From assembly GCF_030406905.1 (NCBI RefSeq), contig NZ_CP129137.1:2359001-2423000 (forward strand): DNA of 64,000 nucleotides. The letters run 5' to 3'. The notes beneath the pieces were generated by a model. That model was not told the origin of the DNA. It saw nothing but the letters and a program-made list of their open reading frames with translations, and did not search any database. The stretch is from Streptomyces sp. HUAS CB01 (lineage in GTDB: Bacteria; Actinomycetota; Actinomycetes; Streptomycetales; Streptomycetaceae). Each line of letters opens with the position of its first letter. Position 1 is the first letter of the stretch. Shown one piece after another: positions 8,622-17,423 of the stretch. Position numbers and translations under genes: made by a program.

Positions 8622-10382
8622 ATGGCAGCGGGGCTGCGCCTGGGACCGCTACTGCGGTACGTGGACTGGGAGACCGGTGAGCACGCGACCGTCTGGATCG
8701 AGGCCGACCGGCCGTGCACCGCCGAGGTGCGCTGCCTCGGCGCACCCCCCGGGGAGGGCGCCGTGCCCGGGGGAGGGGACACCGCCGCGAGCGGCGTCCC
8801 CGGCACCGAAGGCTCCCCGGACGGCTCCCGGGCGGGTTCGCCGAAGGGCGCGGGCGGCTCCTCCCGCACCTTCCAGATCGAGGGCCACCACTACGCGCTG
8901 ATCCCGGTCTCGGGCCTCGCCCCCGCCTCGTCGACCGCGTACGAGGTGCTGCTCGACGGCCGCCGTGTCTGGCCGCCCGCCGAGTGGCCGTACCCGCCGA
9001 GCGTGATCCGCACGCCCGCCATCCCCGCTGAGGGGGTCCGGGTCTCCTTCGGCTCCTGCCGCTGGGCCTCGCCGCCGGCCCGCGAGCACGACCCCATCGG
9101 CCCGGACGCGCTGGACACCCTGGCCGCCCGGATGGCGGCCGAGCCGGAGGGAGAGCGCCCCGACGTACTCGTGCTGCTGGGCGACCAGGTGTACGCGGAC
9201 GCCACCTCCCGCGAGACCCAGCAGTGGCTCGCGACCCGGCGCGATCTGAGCGAGCCGCCCGGCGCGGAGGTCGCGGACTACGAGGAGTACACCCGGCTGT
9301 ACGAGGAGTCCTGGCTGGACCCCGTGGTCCGCTGGCTGCTCTCGACCGTCCCCAGCTGCATGATCTTCGACGACCACGACGTCATCGACGACTGGAACAC
9401 CAGCGCCTCCTGGGTCGCCGAGATGCGGGCGACGCCGTGGTGGCGGGAGCGCATCCTCAGCGGTCTGATGTCGTACTGGGTCCACCAGCACCTCGGCAAT
9501 CTCTCCCCGGCCGAACTGGCCGGCGACCCCGTCTACGCGGCCGTGCGGGCCACCCCGGACGGCACCGACGCCCTGAGGTCGTTCGCGGCCCGGGCCGACG
9601 CCGACCCCGCTTCCGTCCGCTGGAGCTACCGGCGCGACTTCGGCAGGACCCGGCTGCTGATGATCGACACCCGCGCCGCCCGCGTGCTCGACGAGCGGCA
9701 CCGGGCGATGCTCGACGACGTGGAGATGCGCTGGCTCCGAGAGCAGGCACTGGAGGCTCCGGGCTCGTACGACCATCTGCTGCTGGGGACCTCGCTGCCC
9801 TGGCTGCTGCCCCCGGCCATCCACGACGTGGAGAGCTGGAACGCGGCGCTGTGCCGCGGGGAGCGGGGCGAGCGCTGGGCGCGCGTCGGGGAGGACCTGC
9901 GCCGACGCGCGGACCTGGAGCACTGGGCCGCGTTCCCGGCCTCCTTCGAGGAACTGGCCTCCCTGATCAGGGAGGTGGGCAGCGGGCCGCTGGCGCCCTC
10001 GACGGTCTGCGTGCTCTCCGGGGACGTGCACCACGCCTATGTCGCGGAGCCCCACTGGCCCGACCCGGAACCGTCCGCCCGGGTGCTCCAGCTCACCTGC
10101 TCCCCCGTGCACAACGCGATCCACGCCTCGATGCGGGTCGGCTTCCGCTTCGGATGGAGCCGCCTGGGGCGGCGGTTCGGACACGCCATGGCCCGGCACG
10201 GCCGGGCCGGGCGGCCGGTCATCCGCTGGGACAAGACGGGAGGACCCTGGTTCGGGAACCAGCTGATGACCCTGACTCTGAACGGGCGCTCGGCCGACCT
10301 CCGGCTGGACCAGGCCGTCACGGATCGTACGGGTACGCGGCTCCTGACCGTGGACGAGCGGAACCTGACGAACGGTCCGTGA
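8622..10382 (+). CDS. PhoD-like metallophosphatase
   Basis: 586 residues. An N-terminal beta-sandwich-like domain (about 1-125) contains a Gly/Pro-rich insert at about 48-80. The metallophosphatase core begins VSFGSCRWAS, followed by LVLLGDQVYAD (metal ligand Asp), MIFDDHDVIDDWN (Asp-Asp-His), TSLPWLLPPAIHDVESWN and VCVLSGDVHHAYVAEP (His ligands). These are the family's active-site blocks. PhoD enzymes hydrolyse phosphodiesters or phosphomonoesters using metal ions, but this copy has no signal peptide and so probably acts in the cytoplasm, unlike classical PhoD. The ATG at 8622 follows GGAGGGC. Confidence 0.92.
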   Translation: MAAGLRLGPLLRYVDWETGEHATVWIEADRPCTAEVRCLGAPPGEGAVPGGGDTAASGVPGTEGSPDGSRAGSPKGAGGSSRTFQIEGHHYALIPVSGLAPASSTAYEVLLDGRRVWPPAEWPYPPSVIRTPAIPAEGVRVSFGSCRWASPPAREHDPIGPDALDTLAARMAAEPEGERPDVLVLLGDQVYADATSRETQQWLATRRDLSEPPGAEVADYEEYTRLYEESWLDPVVRWLLSTVPSCMIFDDHDVIDDWNTSASWVAEMRATPWWRERILSGLMSYWVHQHLGNLSPAELAGDPVYAAVRATPDGTDALRSFAARADADPASVRWSYRRDFGRTRLLMIDTRAARVLDERHRAMLDDVEMRWLREQALEAPGSYDHLLLGTSLPWLLPPAIHDVESWNAALCRGERGERWARVGEDLRRRADLEHWAAFPASFEELASLIREVGSGPLAPSTVCVLSGDVHHAYVAEPHWPDPEPSARVLQLTCSPVHNAIHASMRVGFRFGWSRLGRRFGHAMARHGRAGRPVIRWDKTGGPWFGNQLMTLTLNGRSADLRLDQAVTDRTGTRLLTVDERNLTNGP

Positions 10383-10510
10383 CACTTCACACGGCGGGGG
10401 ACGATCCTCACCCCCGCCCCTCGGACTCCTCACACGACAACGGCATGATGAGGCGGACGATCCACTTCCGCGCCGCCCCACGCCCCCACATCGCCCCGGG
10501 AGTCAGTGTC

Positions 10511-12430
10511 TTGTCCGCGTTCCCCCCAGCTCCCCCCGCCATAGCCCTCGTGGGCGCAGGCCCCCGCGGCACCTCGGTCCTCGAAAGGCTCTGCGCCTCC
10601 GTCCCTGAGCTGGCCCCGGACATCCCCCTGATCGTGCATGTGATCGACCCCGCCCCGGCCGGCCCGGGACAGGTGTGGCGCACGGACCAGCCCGGCGAAC
10701 TGCTGATGAACACGGTCGCCTCGCAGGTGACGCTGTTCACCGACGAGAGCGTCGCCTGCGAGGGGCCGATACGGCAGGGCCCCAGCCTGTACGCCTGGGC
10801 GGCGGCCGGCGGCGCCCCGGCGCTGGGCCCCGACGACTATCCGACCCGCGCCTGCTACGGACGCTATCTGGACTGGGCGTTCCGCACCGTCGTCGCGAAC
10901 GCCCCGGCAACGGTGCGGGTGGAGACACACCGCGCGCGTGCGGTGCGCCTCGACGACGCCGAGGACGGCACGCAGCACCTCGTACTGGACGACGGTACTG
11001 CCCTGTCCGGACTGAGCGCGGTGGTCCTGGCGCAGGGCCATCTGCCGGTGGCGCCGGGTGCGGGGCCGACCCGGCTCGCCGCGTACGCGCAGCGGCACGG
11101 CCTGCGCCACTTCGCCCCCGCCAACCCGGCCGATCTGGACCTCTCCGGGATCGCACCCGGCGAAGCGGTGCTGCTGCGCGGCCTCGGCCTCAACTTCTTC
11201 GACCACATGGCGCTGCTGACGACGGGCCGCGGCGGCTCGTACGCACGGGAGCGGACGGCTGAGCACGGGGAGCGGCTGGCGTACCGGCCCTCGGGCCGCG
11301 AGCCGCGGCTCCACGCGGGCTCCCGGCGCGGCGTTCCCCACCAGGCGCGCGGGGACAACGCGAAGGGCGCCTCCGGCCGGCAGCACCCGCTGGTCCTCAC
11401 CCCCGATGTGATCACGCTCTTCCGCAGGCGCGCGGACGCGGGCGATCCGCCGGACTTCCTGGGCGAGATATGGCCGAGGATCGCCAAGGAGGTGGAGACG
11501 GTCTACTACGAGACGCTGCTCGGACCGTCCGCCGCCCCGGACTCCGGCTTCCGGGCCGCCTTCCTCGCCACCGCGCACGGCAGCGCGGAGGAGGCGGCGG
11601 TCCTGGACGCGCACGGCTGCCCGGAGGCCGCGCGCTGGTCCTGGGAGCGGATCTCACGGCCCTACGCGGGGCGGACCTTCGACGGTCCGGACGCCTTCCG
11701 CGACTGGCTGCTCGGCCATCTGCGGCGGGACGCGGGACACGCCGCGCTCGGCAATGTGGACGGCCCGGTCAAGGCGGCCCTCGACGTTCTGCGGGACGTC
11801 CGCAACGAGGTGCGGCAGATCGTGGACCACCGCGGGCTCTCCGGCATGTCGCGGCGGGACCATCTGGACCGCTGGTACACGCCGTTGAACGCCTTCCTCT
11901 CCATCGGCCCGCCGCGCCGCCGGATCGAGGAGATGACGGCGCTGATCGAGGCCGGGGTGCTGCGGGTGGTCGGCCCGAGGACGACCGTGCGGGCGGAGGG
12001 CGGGGTCTTCGTGGCCGAGTCGCCCGATGTGCCGGGCTCCGCGGTGACGGCGACGACGCTGATCGAGGCCCGGCTGCCGGAGCCCGATCTGCGCCGCGGC
12101 CGGGACGAGTTGCTGTCACGGATGCTGCGGACCGGCCAGTGCCGGCCGCATACGATCGACGGTTACGAAACGGGCGGCCTCGACGTGTCCGGTCGCCCCT
12201 ACCACCTGATCGACCGTCAGGGACGGGTGCACCCGGGAAGGTTCGCCGTCGGGGTCCCCACCGAGGGAGTGCACTGGGTGACGGCCGCGGGGGCGCGGCC
12301 GGGCGTGGACTCGGTGACGCTCTCCGACGCGGACGCGGTGGCCCGGGCCGCACTGCGCGTGAGCGCACGGCGTGAACTTCTCATGAAGGGCGGTCGCCGA
12401 CCGAATATTGAACTTGCAAGTATTGATTAG
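10511..12430 (+). CDS. FAD/NAD(P)-binding protein (NAD_binding_9 type)
   Basis: 639 residues. A Rossmann dinucleotide site opens the protein: AIALVGAGPRGTSVLERL (GxGxxG). Further blocks typical of this group follow: GQVWRTDQP, MNTVASQVTLFTD, a second nucleotide-binding region (VLLRGLGLNFFDHMALLT), and YTPLNAFLSIGPPRRRIEEM. Members are flavin-dependent oxidoreductase-like proteins of unknown substrate. Start choice: a TTG at 10511 has GGGAG at 8 nt and begins just before the Rossmann fold. The in-frame ATG pair at 10445 lacks a ribosome site and would add an unconserved Arg-rich leader. The last codons, from about 12,400, are unusually AT-rich and overlap a palindrome upstream of doxX. Confidence 0.85.
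   Translation: MSAFPPAPPAIALVGAGPRGTSVLERLCASVPELAPDIPLIVHVIDPAPAGPGQVWRTDQPGELLMNTVASQVTLFTDESVACEGPIRQGPSLYAWAAAGGAPALGPDDYPTRACYGRYLDWAFRTVVANAPATVRVETHRARAVRLDDAEDGTQHLVLDDGTALSGLSAVVLAQGHLPVAPGAGPTRLAAYAQRHGLRHFAPANPADLDLSGIAPGEAVLLRGLGLNFFDHMALLTTGRGGSYARERTAEHGERLAYRPSGREPRLHAGSRRGVPHQARGDNAKGASGRQHPLVLTPDVITLFRRRADAGDPPDFLGEIWPRIAKEVETVYYETLLGPSAAPDSGFRAAFLATAHGSAEEAAVLDAHGCPEAARWSWERISRPYAGRTFDGPDAFRDWLLGHLRRDAGHAALGNVDGPVKAALDVLRDVRNEVRQIVDHRGLSGMSRRDHLDRWYTPLNAFLSIGPPRRRIEEMTALIEAGVLRVVGPRTTVRAEGGVFVAESPDVPGSAVTATTLIEARLPEPDLRRGRDELLSRMLRTGQCRPHTIDGYETGGLDVSGRPYHLIDRQGRVHPGRFAVGVPTEGVHWVTAAGARPGVDSVTLSDADAVARAALRVSARRELLMKGGRRPNIELASID
12412..12421 (+). promoter_or_regulatory. candidate operator upstream of the DoxX gene
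   Basis: ACTTGCAAGT is a perfect 10-bp palindrome in an AT-rich island at the end of the FAD gene, 68 bp before the doxX start. TTGCAA here and TTACTT 18 nt later could serve as promoter elements. The arrangement resembles operators of MarR/HxlR-type redox regulators, but no such regulator is adjacent, so the assignment is inference. Confidence 0.4.
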
Positions 12431-12488
12431 GTCTGCCTTACTTACGTCTCATCGGTTTCACGTCCCCAGACCGAAGGAGACCCCCCAC

Positions 12489-12953
12489 ATGGCCACTCGT
12501 CAGCTGACCTCCCGACTGGATCAGGCCCGGCCGTACGCGCTCGGCGTGTTCCGCATCGTCGTCGGCCTGCTGTTCACCTGCCACGGGGCGCGCTCGCTCT
12601 TCGGCGTGCTGGGCGCGGAGAACGCGGGCGGCACGGTGGCGGCGGGCACCTGGCCGGGCTGGTACGCGGCCGTGATCGAACTCGTCGGCGGCGCACTGGT
12701 GCTGGTCGGCCTGGGCACCCGCGCCGCCGCGTTCATAGCGTCGGGAGCGATGGCGTACGCGTACTTCACGGTGCACCAGCCCGAGGGCCTGTTCCCGATC
12801 CAGAACAGCGGCGAGGGCGCCGCGCTCTACAGCTGGGCGTTCCTGCTCCTGGTCTTCACCGGTCCCGGGGCGCTCGCGCTGGACGGCCTGTTCGCGTCGC
12901 GGAGCGCGAACGAGGAGCCCGAGCACAAGGGTTCGGCGCCGGTCGCGGCCTGA
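12489..12953 (+). CDS. DoxX-family integral membrane protein
   Basis: 154 residues, four hydrophobic helices. The first helix follows RPYALGVFRIVVGLLFTCHGA, in which the Arg and the GxxF/CHGA pattern are typical of DoxX/DoxD proteins. Later blocks are IELVGGALVLVGLGTRAAAF, GAMAYAYFTVHQPEG and GEGAALYSWAFLLLVFTGPG. In thermophiles DoxD is part of a thiosulfate:quinone oxidoreductase; in actinobacteria the family is linked to redox stress and membrane quinones. AAGGAG lies 9 nt before the ATG. It appears to be transcribed alone from the AT-rich region carrying the palindrome. Confidence 0.9.
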   Translation: MATRQLTSRLDQARPYALGVFRIVVGLLFTCHGARSLFGVLGAENAGGTVAAGTWPGWYAAVIELVGGALVLVGLGTRAAAFIASGAMAYAYFTVHQPEGLFPIQNSGEGAALYSWAFLLLVFTGPGALALDGLFASRSANEEPEHKGSAPVAA

Positions 12954-12968
12954 CGCTCACGACACCGG

Positions 12969-13169
12969 CACGTCACCGACGGGGAGTTCGACCCACCGGG
13001 GCACGCCTCCGGCCGAGGCGCACCGCCCACCGGAGCACGTCACCGACGGGGAGTTCGACCCACCGGGGCACGTTGCCGACCGAGGCGCTCCGCCCACCGG
13101 AGCACGTCACCGACGGGGAGTTCGACCCACCGGGGCACGCCTCCGGCCGAGGCGCACCGCCCACCGGAG
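12969..13169. repeat. three tandem copies of a 67-bp unit
   Basis: CACGTCACCGACGGGGAG starts at 12969, 13036 and 13103, and a fourth CACGTCAC at 13170 ends the array. Copies 1 and 3 are identical; copy 2 differs at a few bases (GTTGCCGAC for CCTCCGGCC). The unit is not a multiple of three. The array fills the gap between convergent genes, as does the unrelated 44-bp array. Confidence 0.9.
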
Positions 13170-13327
13170 CACGTCACCCGCCGCGTTCGCCGCGACTCCG
13201 CGGTGACCCCACGCGGTGCTGCTTGGTCCGCGCCGCTTCACCCGCGGCGTCCGCGGACGGGAGCCGGGTCCGGGGTTCCGGACCCGGCTCGTCGCTCAAC
13301 GGGCCTCCCCGGACCCGCAGTCGGGGC

Positions 13328-14041
13328 TCACGGAGCGCCGTAACCGCCGAACGGGACCGTGAAGCAGGCCACTCGGGTGCCCGCGCCGCCCTGCTCGGCG
13401 TGCAGGACGACCGACTGCGCCCCACCGCGCCGAAGGCCCCAGTCGTGCCGCGTCTCGGCGTTGCCCTCCCCGGCGGCGTCGGTGGTGAAGTCCAGCCACA
13501 GTTCGTTCGCCGGCTCTGCGCCCGGCGCGGGCCGGTGCTGGTAGTGGGGCCCGGCCCCGGCGGGGTCCGCGTCACAAGGCGCGGTGTGCACATGGGCGCC
13601 GAAGGCGTGCCCCGCCTTCACCCCGCCCACGCGCGCCCGAACGACGGTCCCCGAGCGCTCGGTCGACTGCTCCACCACGATCCACGCACCCGCCGGCACG
13701 AGCGTCCGGTCGTACGTGAGCGCCGTCGACGGAACGAAAGAACCGGGCGGAGCGAACCGCCCGTACGCCCGCAGCGCCACCCCTTCGCCGTCGGCGGGCT
13801 CGCCGTCGGCGCCGGACGGGCGGGCCCCGTCGGACCGGTGCGTCAGTTCGGAGAGGAGGCCGCCGTCGCCTCGGGCCCCGGCGGGCAGGAGGACGCTGCC
13901 GGACAGGGCCCCCGCGGCGGCTCCTCCGGACCGGTCGCCGCCCCCGGGCCCGTCACCGGCTCCGTGGGCCGCGCCCACCGCCCCCACCGCCAGCGTCACC
14001 AGTGCCGCCGCCCCAGCCAGTGCGCCTGCCGCTGCCGCCAT
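13328..14041 (-). CDS. superoxide dismutase [Cu/Zn]-like secreted or membrane-anchored protein
   Basis: 237 residues. An N-terminal hydrophobic stretch (MAAAAGALAGAAALVTLAVG) is a signal or anchor. After a Gly-rich linker the C-terminal 130 residues resemble Cu/Zn SOD: VRARVGGVKAGHAFGAHVHT gives the paired copper-ligand histidines, APCDADPAGAGPHYQH the Cys and a bridging histidine, and HDWGLRRGG the late region. Classical SODs have more metal ligands in the zinc loop and a final His, and not all are evident here, so activity is uncertain. The ATG at 14041 has GAGGAG at 7 nt; the frame is open 60 bp further upstream without a ribosome site. Confidence 0.8.
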   Translation of the reverse strand: MAAAAGALAGAAALVTLAVGAVGAAHGAGDGPGGGDRSGGAAAGALSGSVLLPAGARGDGGLLSELTHRSDGARPSGADGEPADGEGVALRAYGRFAPPGSFVPSTALTYDRTLVPAGAWIVVEQSTERSGTVVRARVGGVKAGHAFGAHVHTAPCDADPAGAGPHYQHRPAPGAEPANELWLDFTTDAAGEGNAETRHDWGLRRGGAQSVVLHAEQGGAGTRVACFTVPFGGYGAP

Positions 14042-14308
14042 CTGCCACTCCTCGTGTCCGGGTGCTCGCCTTCCGCGTACACGCCCTGCGGGCGTACGCA
14101 CCAGCCCTCGTACCGCGAACGATGCGGCCCGGTGCCGAGCCTCGCCCGGAGCGTGGCGAGGGCGCGGCGGACTGCACTCGTACGGCCGTGTCCGACTTCA
14201 CCCCGACCCTGACGATCTCCCCGTTCTGCACAGGCGTACGCTCTGTGGCTGTCATGCCGCCCCTGCCGCTCCCCTGCGACGTCGCGGCGTTGTCACCCGT
14301 GGGGAGTC

Positions 14309-14971
14309 GTGGTGTTCGAGGCTGTGGGGCTGCTGACCGGCAGCCCGTGGATCTACGCGATCGTGGCGCTGTCCGTCCTCCTCGACGTGTTCCTGCCCGT
14401 ACTGCCGAGCGGTGTGCTGGTGATCACCGCGGCGACCGCGGCGGCGGCCGGATCGACGGCCGCGACGGGACAGATCGCCGGGTCGACGACCGTCGCTTCG
14501 GCCGCCGGCCAGGTGTCCGGCGAGGTGCCCTCGCTGCCGGCGCTGCTGCTGTGCGCGGCGACCGCGTCCGTGCTCGGCGACCTGGCCGCCTACCGGCTGG
14601 CCCGGCGCGGCGGGGAGCGACTGGACCGGGCGATCGCCCGCTCCCGCAGGCTGGTCACGGCGCAGGAACGTCTCGGCACGGCACTGAGCCGTGGCGGCGG
14701 ACTGCTCGTCGTCATCGCCCGGTTCGCACCCGCGGGACGCTCCGTCGTCTCCCTGGGCGCGGGCGCGGCGCACCGCAGGGTGCGGGAGTTCCTGCCCTGG
14801 TCGGCGCTGGCCGCCGTGGCCTGGGCGGGCTACAGCGTCGGCCTCGGCTGGTTCGGCGGGCAGTGGCTGGGCGCGACCTGGGTGGGCGTGGGGGTGTCCG
14901 TCGTCGCCCTCTTCGCCGCGGGTTCCGTCGCGGCCTATGTCATGCGGCGTCCGGCGCCGAAACCGGCGTAG
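14309..14971 (+). CDS. DedA/SNARE-associated (VTT) family membrane protein
   Basis: 220 residues with 4-5 hydrophobic segments. The N-terminal re-entrant region reads IVALSVLLDVFLPVLPSGVL, the DedA pattern in which a Pro-rich loop follows an acidic residue. The second conserved block, LVVIARFAPAGRSVVSLGAGAA, matches the family's F-x-R-x-x-P/A-x-x-R-x-x-x-x-x-x-A-G motif, with the key Arg. DedA proteins are linked to lipid scrambling and envelope homeostasis. GTG codons at 14309 and 14312 are both possible; GGGGAG lies immediately before. The end overlaps the convergent DUF2277 gene by 32 bp. A second DedA gene lies at 46769. Confidence 0.88.
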   Translation: MVFEAVGLLTGSPWIYAIVALSVLLDVFLPVLPSGVLVITAATAAAAGSTAATGQIAGSTTVASAAGQVSGEVPSLPALLLCAATASVLGDLAAYRLARRGGERLDRAIARSRRLVTAQERLGTALSRGGGLLVVIARFAPAGRSVVSLGAGAAHRRVREFLPWSALAAVAWAGYSVGLGWFGGQWLGATWVGVGVSVVALFAAGSVAAYVMRRPAPKPA

Positions 14972-15200
14972 CCCTGCTGCCCGCGCCTCCGCCGCCGCGC
15001 ACCTCCAGCCCGTCGAGGAGCTTGCGCGTCGCCTCCGTCACCTCGTCCACGGCGCGGTCGAACACCTCCCGGTTGTGCGCGGCGGGCGCCCGGAAACCGG
15101 ACACCTTCCGCACGAACTGCAGGGCGGCGGCCCTGATGTCCTCCTCGGTGGCTTCCTCGGGGAGGACCGGCGGTCGAAGGGTCTTGATGCTGCGGCACAT
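14940..15200 (-). CDS. DUF2277 family protein
   Basis: 86 residues. The N-terminus MCRSIKTLRPP and the core EEATEEDIRAAALQFVRKVS followed by FRAP and NREVFDRAVDEVTEATRKLL match the small DUF2277 family widespread in actinobacteria. Its function is unknown. The invariant Cys2 and Arg3 are present. The C-terminal tail is Gly-rich. The start at 15200 fits the conserved N-terminus; a longer upstream frame is Pro/Gly-rich noise. It ends inside the convergent DedA gene. Confidence 0.85.
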   Translation of the reverse strand: MCRSIKTLRPPVLPEEATEEDIRAAALQFVRKVSGFRAPAAHNREVFDRAVDEVTEATRKLLDGLEVRGGGGAGSRATPVSAPDAA

Positions 15201-15449
15201 GAGTCCAGTGTGGGACACGCCACCGACAAACGGGACTCTCCCCGGCAGCGGCCCGTCAGGCAGCGGTCCGCCGTGCGGTCCCGGCGGAGGACGACCTGCT
15301 GCGGCCCCCGGCGGCACGACCCGCGCCCTGGAGGCTCCCGCGTGTCCGGCAGTCGGGCCGCGGTCCGCTCGGAGTCACGGTCGTCCCGGGCCGGGAACGG
15401 CGTGCCCGGCTCCGCCGGCCGGTCCCGATCCGCCCTCGGCCGGAAGGGC

Positions 15450-15731
15450 TCAGGCGGCGCGGGTCAGCCGAAGAACCACACCCGCGTGCGGGTCCCGGGG
15501 AGCGGTCCCGACCGCGCCGGCCTCCTCGTCGCGCTCGGCTTCCCCGTCGCGCTCGGCTTCCCCGTCGCGCTCGGCGGCCACGGCCGCGGCCCACTCCACC
15601 AGCAGCTGCTGGTACTTCGCCTCGGCAGCGGCGGACAGCCGGCTCCCGGACTTCGCCCACAACGCACGAATCTCCGCATTCACCTCGGCAGCGGACCGCA
15701 CGGAACCAAGCTCGCGAAGGGTTGGGGACAT
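15450..15731 (-). CDS. small hypothetical protein with a Glu/Arg-rich repeat
   Basis: 93 residues, not assigned to a named family. Residues 1-55 form plausible helices (ELGSVRSAAEVNAEIRALW, then AAAEAKYQQLLVEWAAAV). A short tandem repeat ERDGEA-ERDGEA-ERDEEA follows, encoded by 18-bp DNA repeats at about 15,528-15,578. The start at 15731 lacks a good ribosome site. Amino-acid composition supports a real protein. The preceding 250 bp (15,201-15,449) and the 362 bp to 16,093 hold no gene I can support. Confidence 0.6.
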   Translation of the reverse strand: MSPTLRELGSVRSAAEVNAEIRALWAKSGSRLSAAAEAKYQQLLVEWAAAVAAERDGEAERDGEAERDEEAGAVGTAPRDPHAGVVLRLTRAA

Positions 15732-16093
15732 GGGCACAAGGTTACGCGGCGGGACTGACAACCGTGACCCGTCGAACCGCCGCGGTGACGCACGGCACGG
15801 GCGCGCTCACCGCTGTTGTGGCAGGTGGGGACGGACTGCACCCGAGTTCGACGTGTCCTCTCTCACACCTCCCAATGCCCCGTCAGGCGCCCGGAGTTTA
15901 CGAAAACATTGATCCGGCGTCCACGAGGATCGATGGCCCGTTCCCGGGAGGGGCCTCCCCTGCCGGACCTGGGCCGCGTCGCCCGGTGGCACGGTGCGCG
16001 GCGGGGAACCGCGGCCCCGGCCCGACTCGTGTCCTGGTACGGGCGCAAGGGAACGGAAGGACAACCGGGCGAGGTTCACGGGGGTGGGGAGCC

Positions 16094-16795
16094 ATGCAGA
16101 TCGTCGAGGTGACCGGTTACGCCGTCAGATCCGCCGTGATCACCGTGCGGCGACGGGGGACGCCACTCGAATTCGTGATCTTCCCGATGCTGCACGTGGC
16201 CTCACCGGCGTTCTACTCCCAGGTCCGCCTCCGGCTCAGGGAGTGCGACCTCGTGGTGGTCGAGGGAATCCGGGGAAAGTCGGCGCGGGTGAGCGCCCTC
16301 ACGCTCGCCTACCGGTTCGCCCCGCGCCGGCGGCGCAACGGGCTGCAGGAACAGCGCGAGGAACTGCTGCTTCCCGGCGACGCGACGGTGATCCGCCCGG
16401 ACGTGACCGCGGCGGAGGCGATCGAGGACCTGCGGACACTGCCGCGCGCGACGTACCTGCTGCTCCTCGTCGCGGCTCCCGTGATGGGCCTGGTGTTCGC
16501 GCTGCGCGGGCCGCGCGCCTTCCTCGACGAGGACCTGGCGGTCGAGGACCTGCCGTCGACGCCGCGGGCGGAAATGCTGGCCGACGACCCCGTCGGGCGC
16601 GCGCTGACCGTCCGGCGCGACCGGCGTCTGCTCGACGCCCTCGGCGAGATCCACGCGGCACGCGGTGCCGAGCCGATCCGGGTGGCCGTCGTCTACGGAG
16701 CGGGCCACGTCCCGGCGATCGTGTCGGGGCTGTGGAACCGTCTCGGCTACCGGCCGTACGAGGCGGAATGGCTCACGGTCCTCGTGCCGGCGTAG
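16094..16795 (+). CDS. TraB/PrgY-like domain protein, function unknown
   Basis: 233 residues. The fold pattern resembles TraB/GumN-like proteins: an early strand then HVASPAFYSQVRLRLRECD and LVVVEGIRGKS, and near the end VAVVYGAGHVPAIVSGL, where GAGH is the family's second conserved block. One hydrophobic segment (ATYLLLLVAAPVMGLVFAL, about 123-141) suggests membrane association. In eukaryotes and Enterococcus this family acts in pheromone shut-down or mitochondrial regulation; no specific role can be assigned here. The ATG at 16094 follows GGGGTGGGGA. It begins a plus-strand run of three genes. Confidence 0.65.
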   Translation: MQIVEVTGYAVRSAVITVRRRGTPLEFVIFPMLHVASPAFYSQVRLRLRECDLVVVEGIRGKSARVSALTLAYRFAPRRRRNGLQEQREELLLPGDATVIRPDVTAAEAIEDLRTLPRATYLLLLVAAPVMGLVFALRGPRAFLDEDLAVEDLPSTPRAEMLADDPVGRALTVRRDRRLLDALGEIHAARGAEPIRVAVVYGAGHVPAIVSGLWNRLGYRPYEAEWLTVLVPA

Positions 16796-16927
16796 ACCAC
16801 CGGGCGAAGCCCGTTCCGCGGGGGGCCGGCGGACGTCGGCGGCACAGCGAGGCGGGCCGGCTCCGGGACCACCGCCGGCGGCACCGGGCTCTCGTGGGAG
16901 CGGCCGGTGCTGTGGTCTGCTGGGCTC

Positions 16928-17383
16928 ATGACCGAGCCCTGGCCCGCGACCGCACCCGGTGTCCTCCGTCTGCCCTCGGGGCGGCTCGTACGGGGGCGCG
17001 GTCTGCGGCATCCGCTGCCCGACGGCCCCGTACCCACGTACGCGGTGCATCTGCTGGGCAGGCGTCCCCCCGAGGTCCCGTGGGAGGCCGAGTGGCTGCG
17101 CTGGCCGGACTTCCGGCTGCCGAGCGACCGGGACCGCGCCCGCGCGGCGCTGAGCGGGGTCTGGGCGCGAGCCGCCACGGAGCGGGTCGAGGTCGCCTGC
17201 GGGGGCGGACGTGGCCGTACCGGCACGGCGCTGGCGTGCCTCGCCGTCCTCGACGGCGTACCGGCCGACGAGGCGGTGGCCTACGTACGACGGCACTACG
17301 ACCGCCACGCCGTCGAAACCCCCTGGCAGCGCCGGTACGTTCGCCGTTTCCCGGCTTCCGTGAGCCCGCCGTACGGAGGATGA
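16928..17383 (+). CDS. protein-tyrosine/dual-specificity phosphatase-like protein
   Basis: 151 residues. The signature loop is VACGGGRGRTGTALACLAVL: Cys, five residues, Arg, Thr, the C-x5-R-(S/T) active site of cysteine phosphatases (about residues 93-100). The segment EWLRWPDFRLPSDRDRA upstream fits the general-acid loop WPDF. The C-terminus has VRRHYDRHAVETPWQRRYV. It would remove phosphate from Tyr or other phosphorylated residues. The short size suits small bacterial phosphatases. The ATG at 16928 is chosen because the protein begins right before the first conserved strand; no strong ribosome site is visible. A PASTA lipoprotein gene follows 40 bp later. Confidence 0.82.
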   Translation: MTEPWPATAPGVLRLPSGRLVRGRGLRHPLPDGPVPTYAVHLLGRRPPEVPWEAEWLRWPDFRLPSDRDRARAALSGVWARAATERVEVACGGGRGRTGTALACLAVLDGVPADEAVAYVRRHYDRHAVETPWQRRYVRRFPASVSPPYGG

Positions 17384-17423
17384 TGCGGTAACAGCAGCAC
17401 CCGCACCGGACTTTGGGGGGAGC

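Noticed and set aside
9224..10444. N-terminal extension of the FAD-binding protein across the PhoD gene
   Set aside because: Frame is open only because of GC bias over the PhoD gene, which has full motifs in another frame.
12969..13169. 67-bp repeats as iterons of a replication origin
   Set aside because: No Rep gene nearby on the chromosome, GC-rich with no AT-rich unwinding region, and same kind as the other intergenic arrays.
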